DNA of 62,000 nucleotides, taken from NCBI GenBank assembly GCA_905221605.1, contig CAJNDS010000441.1, positions 1 through 62,000 on the forward strand, read 5' to 3'. Position numbers and translations under genes: made by a program. This document shows positions 11,286 through 20,879 of this stretch, in pieces. Below the pieces are notes generated by a model. That model was not told the DNA's origin and ran no database searches. It worked only from the letters and a program-made list of their open reading frames with translations. Position 1 is the first letter of the stretch, and each line of letters starts with the position of its first letter. Source of the DNA: Symbiodinium natans (lineage: Eukaryota; Sar; Dinophyceae; Suessiales; Symbiodiniaceae).

Positions 11286-11449
11286 GTCCCGCGTATGCGA
11301 TTTTAGTTGTATTTTAGTCTACGCCCTAGGAAAATACGCTATATTGCACACCGAGTTTGCTTGCAGTGCAGCTGGGTGACTTGAGACAAGGCGAAAAAGG
11401 TAGGTTCACTGGGGGGGGGGGGGGTACCATATATATATATATATATATA

Positions 11450-11605
11450 GTATCAGATATACCCATATGTCTATACGCACGTATGTATGCATGTATGTCT
11501 CTAGAAATAGCCATACTAGGAGCATCGCAAGATGTGCGGCCCTGTCGCGAGTTGTTTCACGCCATCGCAGCATTCTTATGTGTTTCCAATCTTATGCCAT
11601 ATGCA
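11450..11605. other. spacer between two poly-G/AT modules
   Basis: A short segment with TATG/CATG tetranucleotide bias (GTATGTATGCATGTATGTCT at about 11480-11500). No gene seen. Confidence 0.5.
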
Positions 11606-11610
11606 CTCAT

Positions 11611-11706
11611 GTGGGGGGGGTAGCATATATAAATAAATAAATAAAAAATAAATAAATGTATATATACATATACACATAGATATGGTACCCCCCAGTTATC
11701 CACACC
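11611..11706. mobile_element. miniature poly-G/AT inverted-repeat module
   Basis: Starts GGGGGGGTAGCATATATAAA, passes through (AAAT)n and (AT)n, and ends TATGGTACCCCCCAGTTATC, so the two ends are inverted copies of the GGGGGTA(G/C)CATATA motif that bounds the larger element next to it. At about 96 bp it looks like a solo or internally deleted copy. The GTGGATAACTGGGG end also occurs near 13575 and 26838. Confidence 0.5.
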
Positions 11707-11839
11707 TTTTCTGCATATTTTATGTTTTTCTTGTCGGCACTGCGTTTTTTTGGGTTCGTGATTTGTTTTCTTTGTCCCAGCGTGTTGCCTTCTATTTTCT
11801 TTCTATCTGGTCGATTATCCATTGTTTACATTGCACCAG

Positions 11840-12505
11840 TAGGGACCGGTACAAACAGCTACAAATCGGTACAAGTTGCACCGGCCCCGGCCCCGTGGAA
11901 CCAAGAACCGAGAACCAAGATTGCAGGGAGGTCTTGCCCTGCAATCTTGGTTCTTGGTTCTTGGTTCCACGGGGCTGGGGCCGGTACAACTTGTACCGTT
12001 GCACCGGTTTGTACCGGCCTGTGTGTTTCGACAACATAGAGACCGGCACAAACCGGTACAAATCGGAACAAGTAACCAAGAACCAAGATTGCAGAGAGGT
12101 CTTGCCCTGCCATCTTGGTTCTTAGTTCTTGATCTTGGTCTTGAGTTCTTGGTTGAACCAGGAACCAAGATTGCAGGGTAAGACCTCTCTGCAATCTTGG
12201 TTCTTGGTTGTTGGTTCCATGTGGCCGGTGCAACTTGTACCATTGCACCGATTTGTACCGGCCTGTGTGATTCCGACAACATAGAGACCGGTACAAACCC
12301 GGTACAAATCGGTACAAGTTGTACCGTCCCCGGCCCCGTGGAACCAAGATTGCAGGGAGGTCTTGCCCTGCCATCTTGGTTCTTAGTTCTTGGTTGAGCC
12401 AGGAACCAAGATTGCAGGGCAAGACCTCTCTGCAATCTTGGTTTTTGGCTCCATGTGGCCGGTCCAACTTGCACCGTTTTGTACCGGCCCGTGTGTTTCG
12501 ACAGT
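11840..12505. repeat. nested palindrome array (ACCGGTACAA and CCAAGATTGCAG units)
   Basis: About 660 bp built from two families of units, each present in both orientations: ACCGGTACAAATCGGTACAA with its complement, and GGAACCAAGATTGCAGGG with its complement CCCTGCAATCTTGGTTC. The order is outer GGTACAA block, CCGGCCCCGTGGAACC, CAAGATTGCAGG, AGGTCTTGCCCTG, then the same in reverse. The pattern repeats about three times (centres near 11935, 12180 and 12360). All six frames show open reading frames because the repeat lacks stop codons. These are not genes. Very strong cruciform or hairpin potential. Confidence 0.9.
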
Positions 12506-12509
12506 GTTA

Positions 12510-12905
12510 AGGATTTCAAGGATTTGAAACTTTTAAATGGGCCGGGCCTTTCCCCAAAATAAATTCAATTTGTCAAAATTTAATTAAAGGATTTTAAGGA
12601 ATTTAAGCGGCCACTTAAATTCCTTGAAGCCCTTTAAACTTTGAAAGCCAGAGGCATTTCAACAGTTTTAGGAGTTTAAGGATTTTTGAAAACTTAAATG
12701 GGCCGGGTCTTTCCCCAAAATAGTTTAGGTTTTTTTTCCATCAAAAAATTGGAAGGCCAGGCCCATTTTAATTTTTTAAAAACACACTGAAAACCCTTAA
12801 ATTGTGAAAGGCCTCCGCCTTTAGAAAAATTTGAAAGATTCTAGGGATTTTAAAGTTTAACGAAATGAAGGGGCCTTTCAAATTCCTCAAAACTCTTCAA
12901 ATGAA
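12510..12905. repeat. AT-rich inverted-repeat tract (AAGGATTT and AAATGGGCCGGG units)
   Basis: AAGGATTTNAAGG units, ACTTTTAAATGGGCCGGGCC and TTTCCCCAAAATA recur at 12510-12560 and 12665-12725. Partly inverted copies (CCTTGAAGCCCTTTAAA, GGCCCATTTTAATT) follow. There is no open frame of note. Confidence 0.65.
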
Positions 12906-12929
12906 GGGGAAGCAGAACCATCAAATAGT

Positions 12930-13345
12930 ACATAAAAGGTCAGTCGTAAACCTTAAGCAGTGTAAACTCTAGAGGGCTTACCCCGGCATAACCCTGTAGG
13001 ATTAAGTTTAGGGATTTAAGCCTCAAGCCCTGTAGGGTTATAAGGCTAGATTCGTATAGGTAATGCCTAAACCTTGAACCCTAAACGTTTGAACTCTATA
13101 GGCCTATAGGGTTTAAGGGTTCTAGAGATAAACGTTGAAAAGCCCTCAACCTTTAAGCTTTATGGGGTTTAAAAGTTTAGAAACCTAAGGTAGGGTTTAA
13201 AAGTTTAAGTTTCAGGCTTAACCCAAAACCCGATAGGCTTCAAGCCTTGAACCCTATAGGGTTTCGGGGCCTCTCTTAATAAGCCCTAAACCCTTAACCG
13301 ATAGGGTTTTGTGTTTTCGAAATAAGCCCTGAAAAAGCATTTACA
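12930..13345. repeat. degenerate CCCTATAGGGTTTAAG repeat tract
   Basis: Imperfect units of CCCTAAA and of the self-complementary CCCTATAGGG followed by TTTAAG fill about 400 bp in both orientations. It looks like telomere-derived or telomere-like DNA that has drifted. Confidence 0.65.
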
Positions 13346-13740
13346 AAACCAGGGAGCGCAGCGGAGCGGAAGGGAGGGGAGGAGGTCGCTGTGCCCAGTG
13401 TTTGGAGAGATGGAGAGGACTCAACATCTCAAGGTTTGCATACATCTATGTTATGTAAGGGGTTGGGTCATTTGTTCGTGCGGGTGGTATTTCGTTGCTG
13501 GGGTGGGGGGGGGGGGGTTCAGGGGTCACCGCGGCCCGTGAAACGATCTAATTGGCCCGTGGAGAACCACAAAAAAGGGTGGATAACCGGGGCGGCGGGG
13601 GAGGTTAGCATACATATATGTACATGCAGAACGCATTGCAATTCCAAAATCTCTATGTCCATATCTATGTCCAGAATATTCCAGAATCTCAAAGTATGTA
13701 CATATATATATATACATACATGTAGATCTAGATACGAGTA
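13346..13740. other. poly-G and ATATGT-rich segment, no gene
   Basis: There is a G-run at about 13501-13517, then GGGTGGATAACCGGGGCGG and GAGGTTAGCATACATATATG at 13573-13620. Both motifs are shared with the poly-G/AT modules at 11.6 and 26.8 kb. An (AT)n patch lies at 13700-13715. This is probably a decayed copy of the same module. Confidence 0.5.
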
Positions 13741-14490
13741 GATGAAGATCTCTCTCTAGGCTTTCGCTTGCCCTAGCCGCTGCTCAGCCGGTGTCAAGCT
13801 CGATAGCCAATTTCGAACCCGAGGGGCACAGGTTGTCTAAGGGTCTTTGGAAGGCAGTTTTCTTACCCGATACAGGAATGTTATTCAGAAGATAATACAA
13901 CGAAACATGAGCCGGAGAGCCTGTTGCCAGCCCTTCAGTCACAGTCACAAGCACAAGACAGAGACGTCATACTCAGCCCGCACGGTCTCTTCCCCCGAAA
14001 CCGTGCCCACAGTGCCTGAGAACGATGCTTGGCTGTACCTGGGCACCGGCTGCCAGCCGGAAAGTCGGTTTGAAGTAACGGGGCTTCTTGGCTGGCTCTC
14101 CAGAGAACCTAAAGATCAATGCAGGAAGGCGTCGGCCCACATGGCGCCGTCCGACAGAGAAGCGAGGTTTTTTGTACAAATGCTGCTTCCTCTGTCGACT
14201 GCCTGAGCGGTCACAGTCAGCGCAATTTTAACCTTGGAGGTGAAGGACACCCTGTCGAGAAAAGCTGTTGCAGGTTTGTGTTCAGGCCTCTTCGTCCACG
14301 ACCACTGCAGCATCTCCTGCAAAATGAAGCGACTGTGAAGGGCTTGAGCGGCATTCTTGGACGGCTAGAGGGTCTGAATAATCAGTAATCATCTTCCATT
14401 TTTTTGCAGCAGGTCTCCTCAATCATCTTCCATTAAATTCGTTACGTATGTTTTTTTTGCAATGTACGTGTACGTAGAATATCTCAAAGC
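13741..14490. other. ORFs of uncertain meaning
   Basis: A plus-strand frame at 13847-14206 and a minus-strand frame at 14116-14322 overlap. The minus frame is the more protein-like (PATAFLDRVSFTSKVKIALT). I could not choose a strand or fix splice sites. A T-rich tract occurs near 14400 and 14450. Confidence 0.25.
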
Positions 14491-14720
14491 TCAAGAAAAA
14501 ATAGAGGCCGGTAGATTGACCCCGCTGGAGGCAAAGTGGTTTTCTTGCAGCTGCCCCGGCACCTTCAGAGCAGCTGTCACCAACGTCCGGAGGTATGGTA
14601 TCCTGAGACTAAACCAGGAATGAAACAGCAGTTCGCAAAGACTTTCCAAATGATCCCTGAAGACTTCGAAGCACAAGGCGTCCAGGCACCAAGACTCCTT
14701 CAACCGCACAACACAAAATT
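14491..14720 (-). CDS. possible exon, unknown function
   Basis: The minus-strand frame here encodes RLKESWCLDALCFEVFRDHL followed by ESLCELLFHSWFSLRIPYL. The composition is rich in Leu, Phe, Cys and Trp, as in a membrane-proximal or helical region. It sits in a longer frame (14491-14964) whose 5' part is repeat-derived (poly-Gly from the C-run at 14761-14774). An opposite-strand frame is equally open, so the call is weak. Confidence 0.25.
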
Positions 14721-14729
14721 TACCCGCAG

Positions 14730-16515
14730 CCCGCTTCTCTCTTTGAACTCCTTCCCTCTCCCCCCCCCCCCCCCATCGACCTTTATCATGCCGTGTCTCG
14801 GGCTTGGGATGGCTCGTAAACATCAGCTGTCGAGGCGATGCCATGGCAACAAGATGACATGTGTGCGCAACGCTATTGAAATCTGCAATCAAAGTTGTCT
14901 TACTGCGATGATTGGTCCTGGCACGATTCGGACATCCGTGCATGTTGATCACTTGTAACCCCATTTGCTAAAACCGATGCTCCGCGTAAGAACTACCTAC
15001 TGCTCTAAGGCGTAGAGCCCGAAGTCCGCGCGGCAACTATCACATGGCCCAAATTTCAGACATCTTTTCATTGCCAAGCTGGGGCGATTCAAGAGGCTCA
15101 GGTTCATGCAGCAATGTGCACATTCGTCGTATGTGAGGAAGAATTTGTTCCAACTGAACCCAACAGCTTCTCATCGGCCCCTTTGGAAACGTGAAGAAAC
15201 ATCAGAATACAACTTGAGGGTAATGGCTTGCGGCTTGTGCTTCCATGATCTTCCCTTGTGCTTCATGCAATCATGCCGACACCCATGGAGACATGATAAG
15301 CCCTCGTTGGCACTCCTTTTTAATTTTGTACTTGTGCTGCCATGCATCTAGGCATGCACTGCCGTGGGCTGCCGCCGTGGCTCCTGTAGCAGCAAAGGCT
15401 CCAGCGCAATGGCAGCTACAGCCACTTGCGGCTTTGCTGATACTAGCAGTTACTAGCAACCTGCTCGCAACCGAGGTGTCGCTGGTGTCACTTTGTCTTG
15501 CTCATCTGCGCTCAGACGCCCTTAAGACGTAAGACACTTGAACCCCAAGGTCTGAGCCTGTAACCCACGCCCGACTTCACCGCAACAACAACGATCAAAA
15601 GCATGAGCCCTGTGGCCTGATTTTCGGAGTCACTGCGGCAGCGCCTGGAGTCTTTGCAGGAGAATGAGTTCGAGTGGAATGCCATGAGTTGCCATACCTT
15701 GCTGGATAGGTAGCCAGTCAATGATGTTTCCTGCAACAACTGAACAAGCTTTCACTGAGCATTTCGCTGCTGGCGTTTTTCCTTCAAGTTTCGAAGGAAT
15801 TGGTCGGAGGCTCGAGTCCACTGGTACTGCCTCAGCTGCAACAGTGGGGCTCGTGTACGTTGAAAAGGCTCCAACTACGTGTCGCTAAATTATCTCAATT
15901 TGTACAACGCATTTTAGGCCAGGATTCAAAATGGCTGCAAAGGACAGCGAGTTTCAACATGCCTGGTGCAACATCTGAAGTTACGGGCGCGTAACAGTAC
16001 ATCTTATTCGCGGCAATGTGAACAATAATAATCATTGTGCACAGATTGAGTGTGCGAATTGCAAACGCATGAAACAAGTGCATGAATTCACTAAGCGAAA
16101 GAACGGAACGAGAACAGCTTTAATGATTATTTTGCTAAGGGGCCTTATGATTCGCGTTTATTGATAGGCCCCTGTAATCTGACTACTAAAAGAGAATACA
16201 AAAAAACAATAGTGTTTTCGCTGGGGCTTGTCCTCAAGCTCTTCATTCCCTTCATTTTGAGATTAATTAGTGCGTTAAGGCCCTTTCCGCCTTAATTGCA
16301 ATACGGGGCTAGAAGCGCATTAGTATTGCGAGCCCCGGAGACCTTTCATGCTGTGTCCAAAGCTCCTCTAAAAGACTTATCTTTATCATGGGGCTTCTTA
16401 CCTACAGCAATAAAGGGAAAAATAAGGCAAACAGACCCGGGAGAATAAATGAAATTCACGCGTTGACTTGTACTTTCATATTTTAACAGGCTTTTGGTAT
16501 CCGAATATTTGAGTC
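14730..16515. other. no recognised gene; weak ORFs and an AT-rich stretch
   Basis: There is a C-run at 14761-14774. Frames at 15245-15532 (plus) and 15512-15821 (minus) include hydrophobic segments (minus: LMLLIVVVAV; plus: PLAALLILAVTSNLL) but lack splice support. 16110-16480 is AT-rich, with short inverted repeats around AGGGGCCTTATGATTCG. Confidence 0.35.
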
Positions 16516-16523
16516 AAGCAGCG

Positions 16524-16707
16524 CTAATCCCCTTCATAAGCCGGCATGGATTTTCGCACTGAAGTCCCAACAACGTAGGGAGTCGCTGCAGCTGTGACAG
16601 CGTGTATCAGATCGATCAAGCCAAGCCCGAAGTGACACTCATTCCATCTCATTCCTGCGTCCCACCAAAGCGCCGCGCTCCTCTGGAGGCTCCGGTGGAC
16701 AAAACGC
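16524..16707 (-). CDS. terminal exon, possible subtilase (S8) catalytic-domain end
   Basis: An exon follows a pyrimidine-rich CTATGCTGCAG acceptor and ends in a TAG stop at 16524-16526. Key residues read RFVHRSLQRSA, then LWWDAG, then NECHFGLGLIDLIHAVTAA. The H-(Y/F)-G-(F/L)-G-L-I-D-x-x-x-A-V pattern, about 25 residues after an L-x-x-S-A element, closely resembles the closing helix of kexin/subtilisin-type catalytic domains. The catalytic Asp, His and Ser would lie in upstream exons that I did not identify (a frame at 16735-17076 is a candidate). It ends only about 30 residues after the motif, with no P domain visible. It could also be another protein with a GLGLID segment. Confidence 0.4.
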
Positions 16708-16734
16708 CTGCAGCATAGGAGATTCCAAGCCACA

Positions 16735-17076
16735 TCAAGGCTCATGAAGGACATGAAGGGACATGGGCTTGGGTAACACTTGACGGTTCATGTATGGCTT
16801 CTGAGTGGCCTTGACTGCTGGAGAGACGAAGGAAAGCACAATTCCATTTCCAGAACAAACCCGGCGATTGCTGGTCAAGCCAGCAATGACGAAGCTCAGG
16901 GGCTCAGTATTCAAATCAAGGGCGTGAGCAGTAACCAAAAAAGGCGTGCGGGTATCCCCCTGCATTCTCGCGAGCTCGTGACATGTGTCATGTCTGAGTA
17001 TGAAAATGTAAATGTATGTATGAAACACAAAAAAAACCACAACCCGTCCTATTATGTGAATGTGCATTACGAGCAA
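16735..17076 (-). CDS. possible upstream exon of the subtilase-like gene
   Basis: An open minus-strand frame upstream of the terminal exon includes LDLNTEPLSFVIAGLTSNRR and GNGIVLSFVSPAVKA. It has no diagnostic catalytic motif. The first 40 codons are low-complexity. It is listed only for its position and hydrophobic, protein-like content. Confidence 0.2.
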   Translation of the reverse strand: MLVMHIHIIGRVVVFFVFHTYIYIFILRHDTCHELARMQGDTRTPFLVTAHALDLNTEPLSFVIAGLTSNRRVCSGNGIVLSFVSPAVKATQKPYMNRQVLPKPMSLHVLHEP

Positions 17077-17215
17077 GCATGCGTGGTACGCACCCCTGGA
17101 GAATCTACCGAAGGAGAGAAAACTTAGAGGCCTTTAAGACTTGCACCTTGGTCGCTTGACTCAAGATGGTTCAGCGGCGTTTAAATCTTTAGCTGTCCCA
17201 GTAGCTCCCCCTAAT

Positions 17216-17572
17216 TTACCGCGCACTTATGATCCATGATCCATTATCCGCGTTATCTGCGACTTTGCATACTTCAATATGATGTGGTCGGAAAGTGATT
17301 TGTGTTTTGATGTGCTTTGTCTTTCCCCAAAACAGATACTCAGCAAAAGGCTCGGACAGGAGGCCACGGCGCCACGGAACTTGGGCTGCCTTCCTGGCCC
17401 CTTCTGGCTCGAGGGTCGGGTGGGGCGCAGGGGCCGGAAACTGGAATCCATGGAGGCTCACTTCCTGTGCGTGGGTCGCACCATGGGCTCCCATGGGAGT
17501 CATAATGGTGGGCTGCTGGCCCGGAACTATTGGGCTCCCTTCATGCTTGCCGGCCAGAAGCGTGGCTCCCAT
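17216..17572 (-). CDS. possible exon, Pro/Gly/His-rich, unknown
   Basis: A 118-codon minus-strand frame encodes a Pro/Ala/His-rich segment (PAPAPHPTLEPEGARKAAQV) preceded by Gly/Met-rich residues. The opposite strand is also open for 105-110 codons, so coding status is unsure. No family was recognised. Confidence 0.2.
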   Translation of the reverse strand: MGATLLAGKHEGSPIVPGQQPTIMTPMGAHGATHAQEVSLHGFQFPAPAPHPTLEPEGARKAAQVPWRRGLLSEPFAEYLFWGKTKHIKTQITFRPHHIEVCKVADNADNGSWIISAR

Positions 17573-17621
17573 TGTGCATCCCCTACTGACTCTTAGTCGG
17601 ATGGGGCTGCTACTGCTACTG

Positions 17622-17795
17622 CTATAGTGCTACAGTGCTATAGTGCTAAAGTGCTAAAGTGCTAAAGTGCTATAGTGCTATAGTGCTGTAGTGCTATAGT
17701 GCTATAGTGCTATAGTGCTATAGTGCTATAGTGCTATAGTGCTATAGTGCTACAGTGCTACAGTGCTACAGTGCTATAGTGCTAGGGCTAGCTAG
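17622..17795. repeat. 8-bp microsatellite (GTGCTATA)n
   Basis: About 20 tandem copies of GTGCTATA with variants GTGCTAAA, GTGCTACA and GTGCTGTA. Confidence 0.95.
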
Positions 17796-17799
17796 TGCT

Positions 17800-17821
17800 A
17801 CTCCTACTCCTACTGCTGCTG

Positions 17822-17901
<80 letters not shown>

Positions 17902-18085
17902 GCTGCTACGACTACTACTACTACCATCACCACTACCACTACCACTACCACGACCACTTAGCACTAGCACTACCACGACGACTACCACCACTACTACTAC
18001 CACCACTAGCACTACCGCGACCACGACCACGACGATGATGACGACCACGGCCACGACCACGACGACTACTACTACTACTCCTCAC
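17800..18085. repeat. compound (CTA)n/(CCA)n trinucleotide repeat
   Basis: (CTC), (CTG) and then a long pure (CTA)n run to about 17900, followed by mixed CTACCA/CGACCA triplets to 18085. Poly-Leu, poly-Thr, poly-Val and poly-Ser frames arise from it. Confidence 0.95.
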
Positions 18086-18540
18086 CTCAGAACGCAGAGC
18101 CACCTCGAAACCAGCAGCAAAAACCAACCGGAGAGCAATACGGGGGGCAAGGCAACGAAGGATTTGAGCAAGCTGGGGTCTGCAAGCCCAGTGCGCCGCG
18201 TGGCGGTGCGTGGGCGATGAGCGGCGAACGGAGCATGCAGGGCAGAAAGCGGGTGCGACGGGCGAACGCGTGTCCACGACTCCCAAATGCCCTGCCCCAG
18301 CCCCCCCGCTCGATCTTTTCAAAGCTTTCAAACCCTGAGCCGGACTCCGCGGAAACCTCCTGAACTTGTTTTGAAAAATTCAGTGGAAACTCTTTGCCAC
18401 GCACTTCTTCTTCAGGTGGTGCAGTCGTAGCTACCTAGTCTCGGAGTCTGTTTCTCACGCAGCACGCCTCATGTGAGGCTTACACTTACATGTTAACATT
18501 TAACTCCACTCGACCCTTCCATTCTTTCGGATCAGACGTC
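18086..18540. other. no recognised gene
   Basis: Open frames on both strands without protein-like motifs. The GC-rich part (18180-18310) is open in several frames. Confidence 0.4.
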
Positions 18541-19065
18541 GATCATGTGTTGGCCAGTGTCAGAGCTAGGGAACGGTTGCCCCGGCGCGCCCAGGATTTC
18601 AAAGATGCTACTCGCCTGATCATCCGGATGTTCCGGATCCATCCAGAGAGGGTTGTCGTTCGTGCCCAGAATTTCGAGGATGCTCCACGCGCCAGCTCAG
18701 CGACACGCAGCGGACACCGATCGAGAGGGTTTTGTCGTTCGCGTCCCCATGCAGAGTTTGGAGGGTTCGCGTCCAGAATTTTAAGCCACGCGCCAACGTC
18801 ACGACACTCTGCGGATACCGAGAGGTTGCCGTTCGCGCCATTTCGCGCCTAGACTTTGGAGGACGCTCCACGCGCAAGCGCCGCGACGCGATTGTGAGCG
18901 CCTCCCACGCGCCAGCGTCACGGCGTCCCACGGAGACAGGGACAGGCCAGTCGATCGTAGCCAGAATTTCGCGAATGCCCGCGTGCCAGCGCAACGCACA
19001 CCGAGCGTGCAGTGTCGATCGAATTTCGCGGACGCCCCGCGCGCCAGCGTGATTTTGAGCAGGGG
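18540..19065. repeat. GC-rich minisatellite, about 80-95-bp units
   Basis: Units built from GTTCGCGCCCAGAATTTCG, AGGATGCTCCACGCGCCAGC and GCGACACGCAGCGGACACCG recur about five to six times with heavy drift (near 18570, 18655, 18740, 18820, 18880 and 18960). Open frames of 100-168 codons on both strands are by-products. Confidence 0.7.
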
Positions 19066-19169
19066 CGGCATCGCGAAGGCACCGAGACGAGGGTTTTTGT
19101 CCACCTTGTAATCTCCTGACTGTCACTCGCTCAGCCAGTCGATCGACGGAGGCACATATTGCGCGGGAT

Positions 19170-20171
19170 CAAGCATTTCCTTTCTCGACGCCTTTACATG
19201 TCTGATCAACTTCAACTCTGGCTCACGGAGCGGCTCACGCGCTTCCCACGCGTCATTCGTGTATCTGTTGCCTTTCTTCATTTCCTGCGCTGCTGCAATC
19301 AACGAACCAGTCTGTTGCCCATGATCGAACTGTCCAACATGTCCGGCGTACTCCCTGCCATTTGGGCTGCGTCAGCCAGTCCGAGATGACAGCCGGTGTT
19401 GGATAGACCAGTGTTCCTGGCCTCGCAATCGCAACAGAGTTTCCGAGTCACAGGTAGTCCTTCGACATCCCAGTCCAAATCCAAAACCTTGTAACAACAG
19501 TCTTGCAACATTCGCCAATGGGAAAACGGAATTCCATGGCGCACAGAGAACTGAACCCGCAATCAAGCTGCGCAATCTTTCGTTCTTGCACATCAAGCAT
19601 CTTTCCACTCCCTTTACCTTTTCCTTTGAACATGCCCTTCTTTCCTTTTCCTGTGCTTTTCATGCCTTCCGTTTCTTTCCATCCTTCTTAAACTTTTCTT
19701 TCCACTTCAAATTTCAAAGCACCTATAAAGCCGGACCTCAATGATTCCTAGCACTGGGAAAAATCGAGATGCCTCCTCTTCGCAGAACTGTAAACAATCT
19801 GTAGTGTTCAATGGTGATGTGTCTGACATTCAACCTCACATGCTGCTGCTATGGACCAGTCGTCTTCTGCATTAACAGCTTGATCATCAAATCATTGTCA
19901 TTCGGCCTTCCAATTGTCTCCTGCCTAACTTTCAATCTAAACAGGCCACTGGCAAGCCACTCTCGAAGTGATCATGTCCCAGTCGGATGAACTGATTTCG
20001 TTCAGGAGCTTCGTGGCTCTCTCTCACGCAGTGGAAACTGAGCGCGCAGTCGTTTCCGAATCTCGAAACCATTCTCTGTGTGATGACATATCCTCCTGTC
20101 TGCTGCAGATCATACGCTTCAGCAATCGCATCAGTCACTGCATTCTGTATCCCCTCTAGCTCATTCATCAA
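19170..20171 (-). pseudogene. degenerate Lys/Gly-rich reading frame, possible retroelement remnant
   Basis: Reading the minus strand, 19932-20171 encodes MMNELEGIQNAVTDAIAEAY followed by DLQQTGGYVITQRM. After a gap with stops, 19590-19663 encodes a basic block (GKGKKGMFKGKGKGSGKM), then a Cys-containing stretch (CLMCKNERLRSLIAG) available only in a shifted frame. Meaningful-looking sequence moves between frames, as in a decayed ORF. The order of helical N-part, basic Lys/Gly linker and Cys-rich part is reminiscent of a Gag-like protein, but no reverse transcriptase or integrase motif was seen. Confidence 0.35.
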
Positions 20172-20374
20172 TCGCTTGGACAGGACTTTGAACAGTCATA
20201 ACAGTCATGGGTTCATGGCTCGAGGGTTCATATTACAAATACAACGGGGCACCCGATTACCCAAAACACAGGGGAAAGCAGCAACCCTCCAGGTACCGTC
20301 GGTAAGAAACCCTTTTGCCCAGAAAGCGTTTCACGCTGCAAAACATTGGGTCCAGGTATATTTTTTGTTTTTCT

Positions 20375-20480
20375 TAGTGTTTTTCATGGTTTTTGGGTTG
20401 TGGGTTTAGGGTAGGGGGTTTAGGGTTTCAGGTTTAGGGTTTAGGGTTTAGTGTTTAGGGTTTAGGGTTCAGGGTTCACC
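20375..20480 (+). repeat. interstitial telomere repeat (TTTAGGG)n
   Basis: GGGTTTAGGGTAGGGGGTTT followed by several TTTAGGG copies, with variants such as TTTCAGG and TTTAGTG. This is the best-preserved telomere-type block in the window. Confidence 0.85.
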
Positions 20481-20484
20481 TGAA

Positions 20485-20870
20485 ACCATAAACGATACGA
20501 AAAAAAACACGAAAAAATAACCATCAGCCCAAAACATTGGGTGCTTGCCGCAGGCGAACCTGCATCCACTCACGCGCCAGATCCATGTCCCGCTGCTCCC
20601 ATGGCATGGCCCTTAGTGCTACGATTGCGGTGGCTGGGTTGGCATAAGTTCAGTGGGAGCAGGTGACGAACCCAAGACCCTTAGATGCTCCCGACGATTG
20701 TGTGCCGACACATGGCTTATGATAGCACTTTGTCTCCAGTAACCCAGTCAAGCCCTGCCGGGCGGTTCGTCCAGCCATAACAACTTGAGAATACAATCCA
20801 AGCAACTCCTAACCCACCAACCTTCAACCTTGAGATAGATGATGGAAGGGGGGTGGGGGTTCTTTTGCTT
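20485..20870. other. no recognised gene
   Basis: Mixed-composition DNA with short frames only. Confidence 0.4.
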
Positions 20871-20879
20871 TTTTTTCGG

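Larger units (their letters stand above)
9284..11449. mobile_element. AT-rich element with poly-G/(AT)n terminal inverted repeats, copy 1
   Basis: The left end (9284-9330) is an (AT)n run, GCTAC, a C-run, then AGCGACCTACCC. The right end (11398-11449) is GGTAGGTTCACT, a G-run, TACC, then (AT)n. The two are inverted copies. The interior is far more AT-rich than the flanks and holds three direct repeats (9660-10345) and an A/T-tract hairpin (11070-11285). It has no convincing protein-coding frame, so it would be non-autonomous if mobile. A second element at 39296-41206 shares the same architecture and several internal sequence blocks. The boundaries and any target-site duplication are obscured by the AT microsatellites. 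Confidence 0.6.

Noticed and set aside
11815-12519. Long ORFs (up to 234 codons) on both strands
   Set aside because: They arise from the stop-poor palindrome units; the products are the same short peptide repeated.
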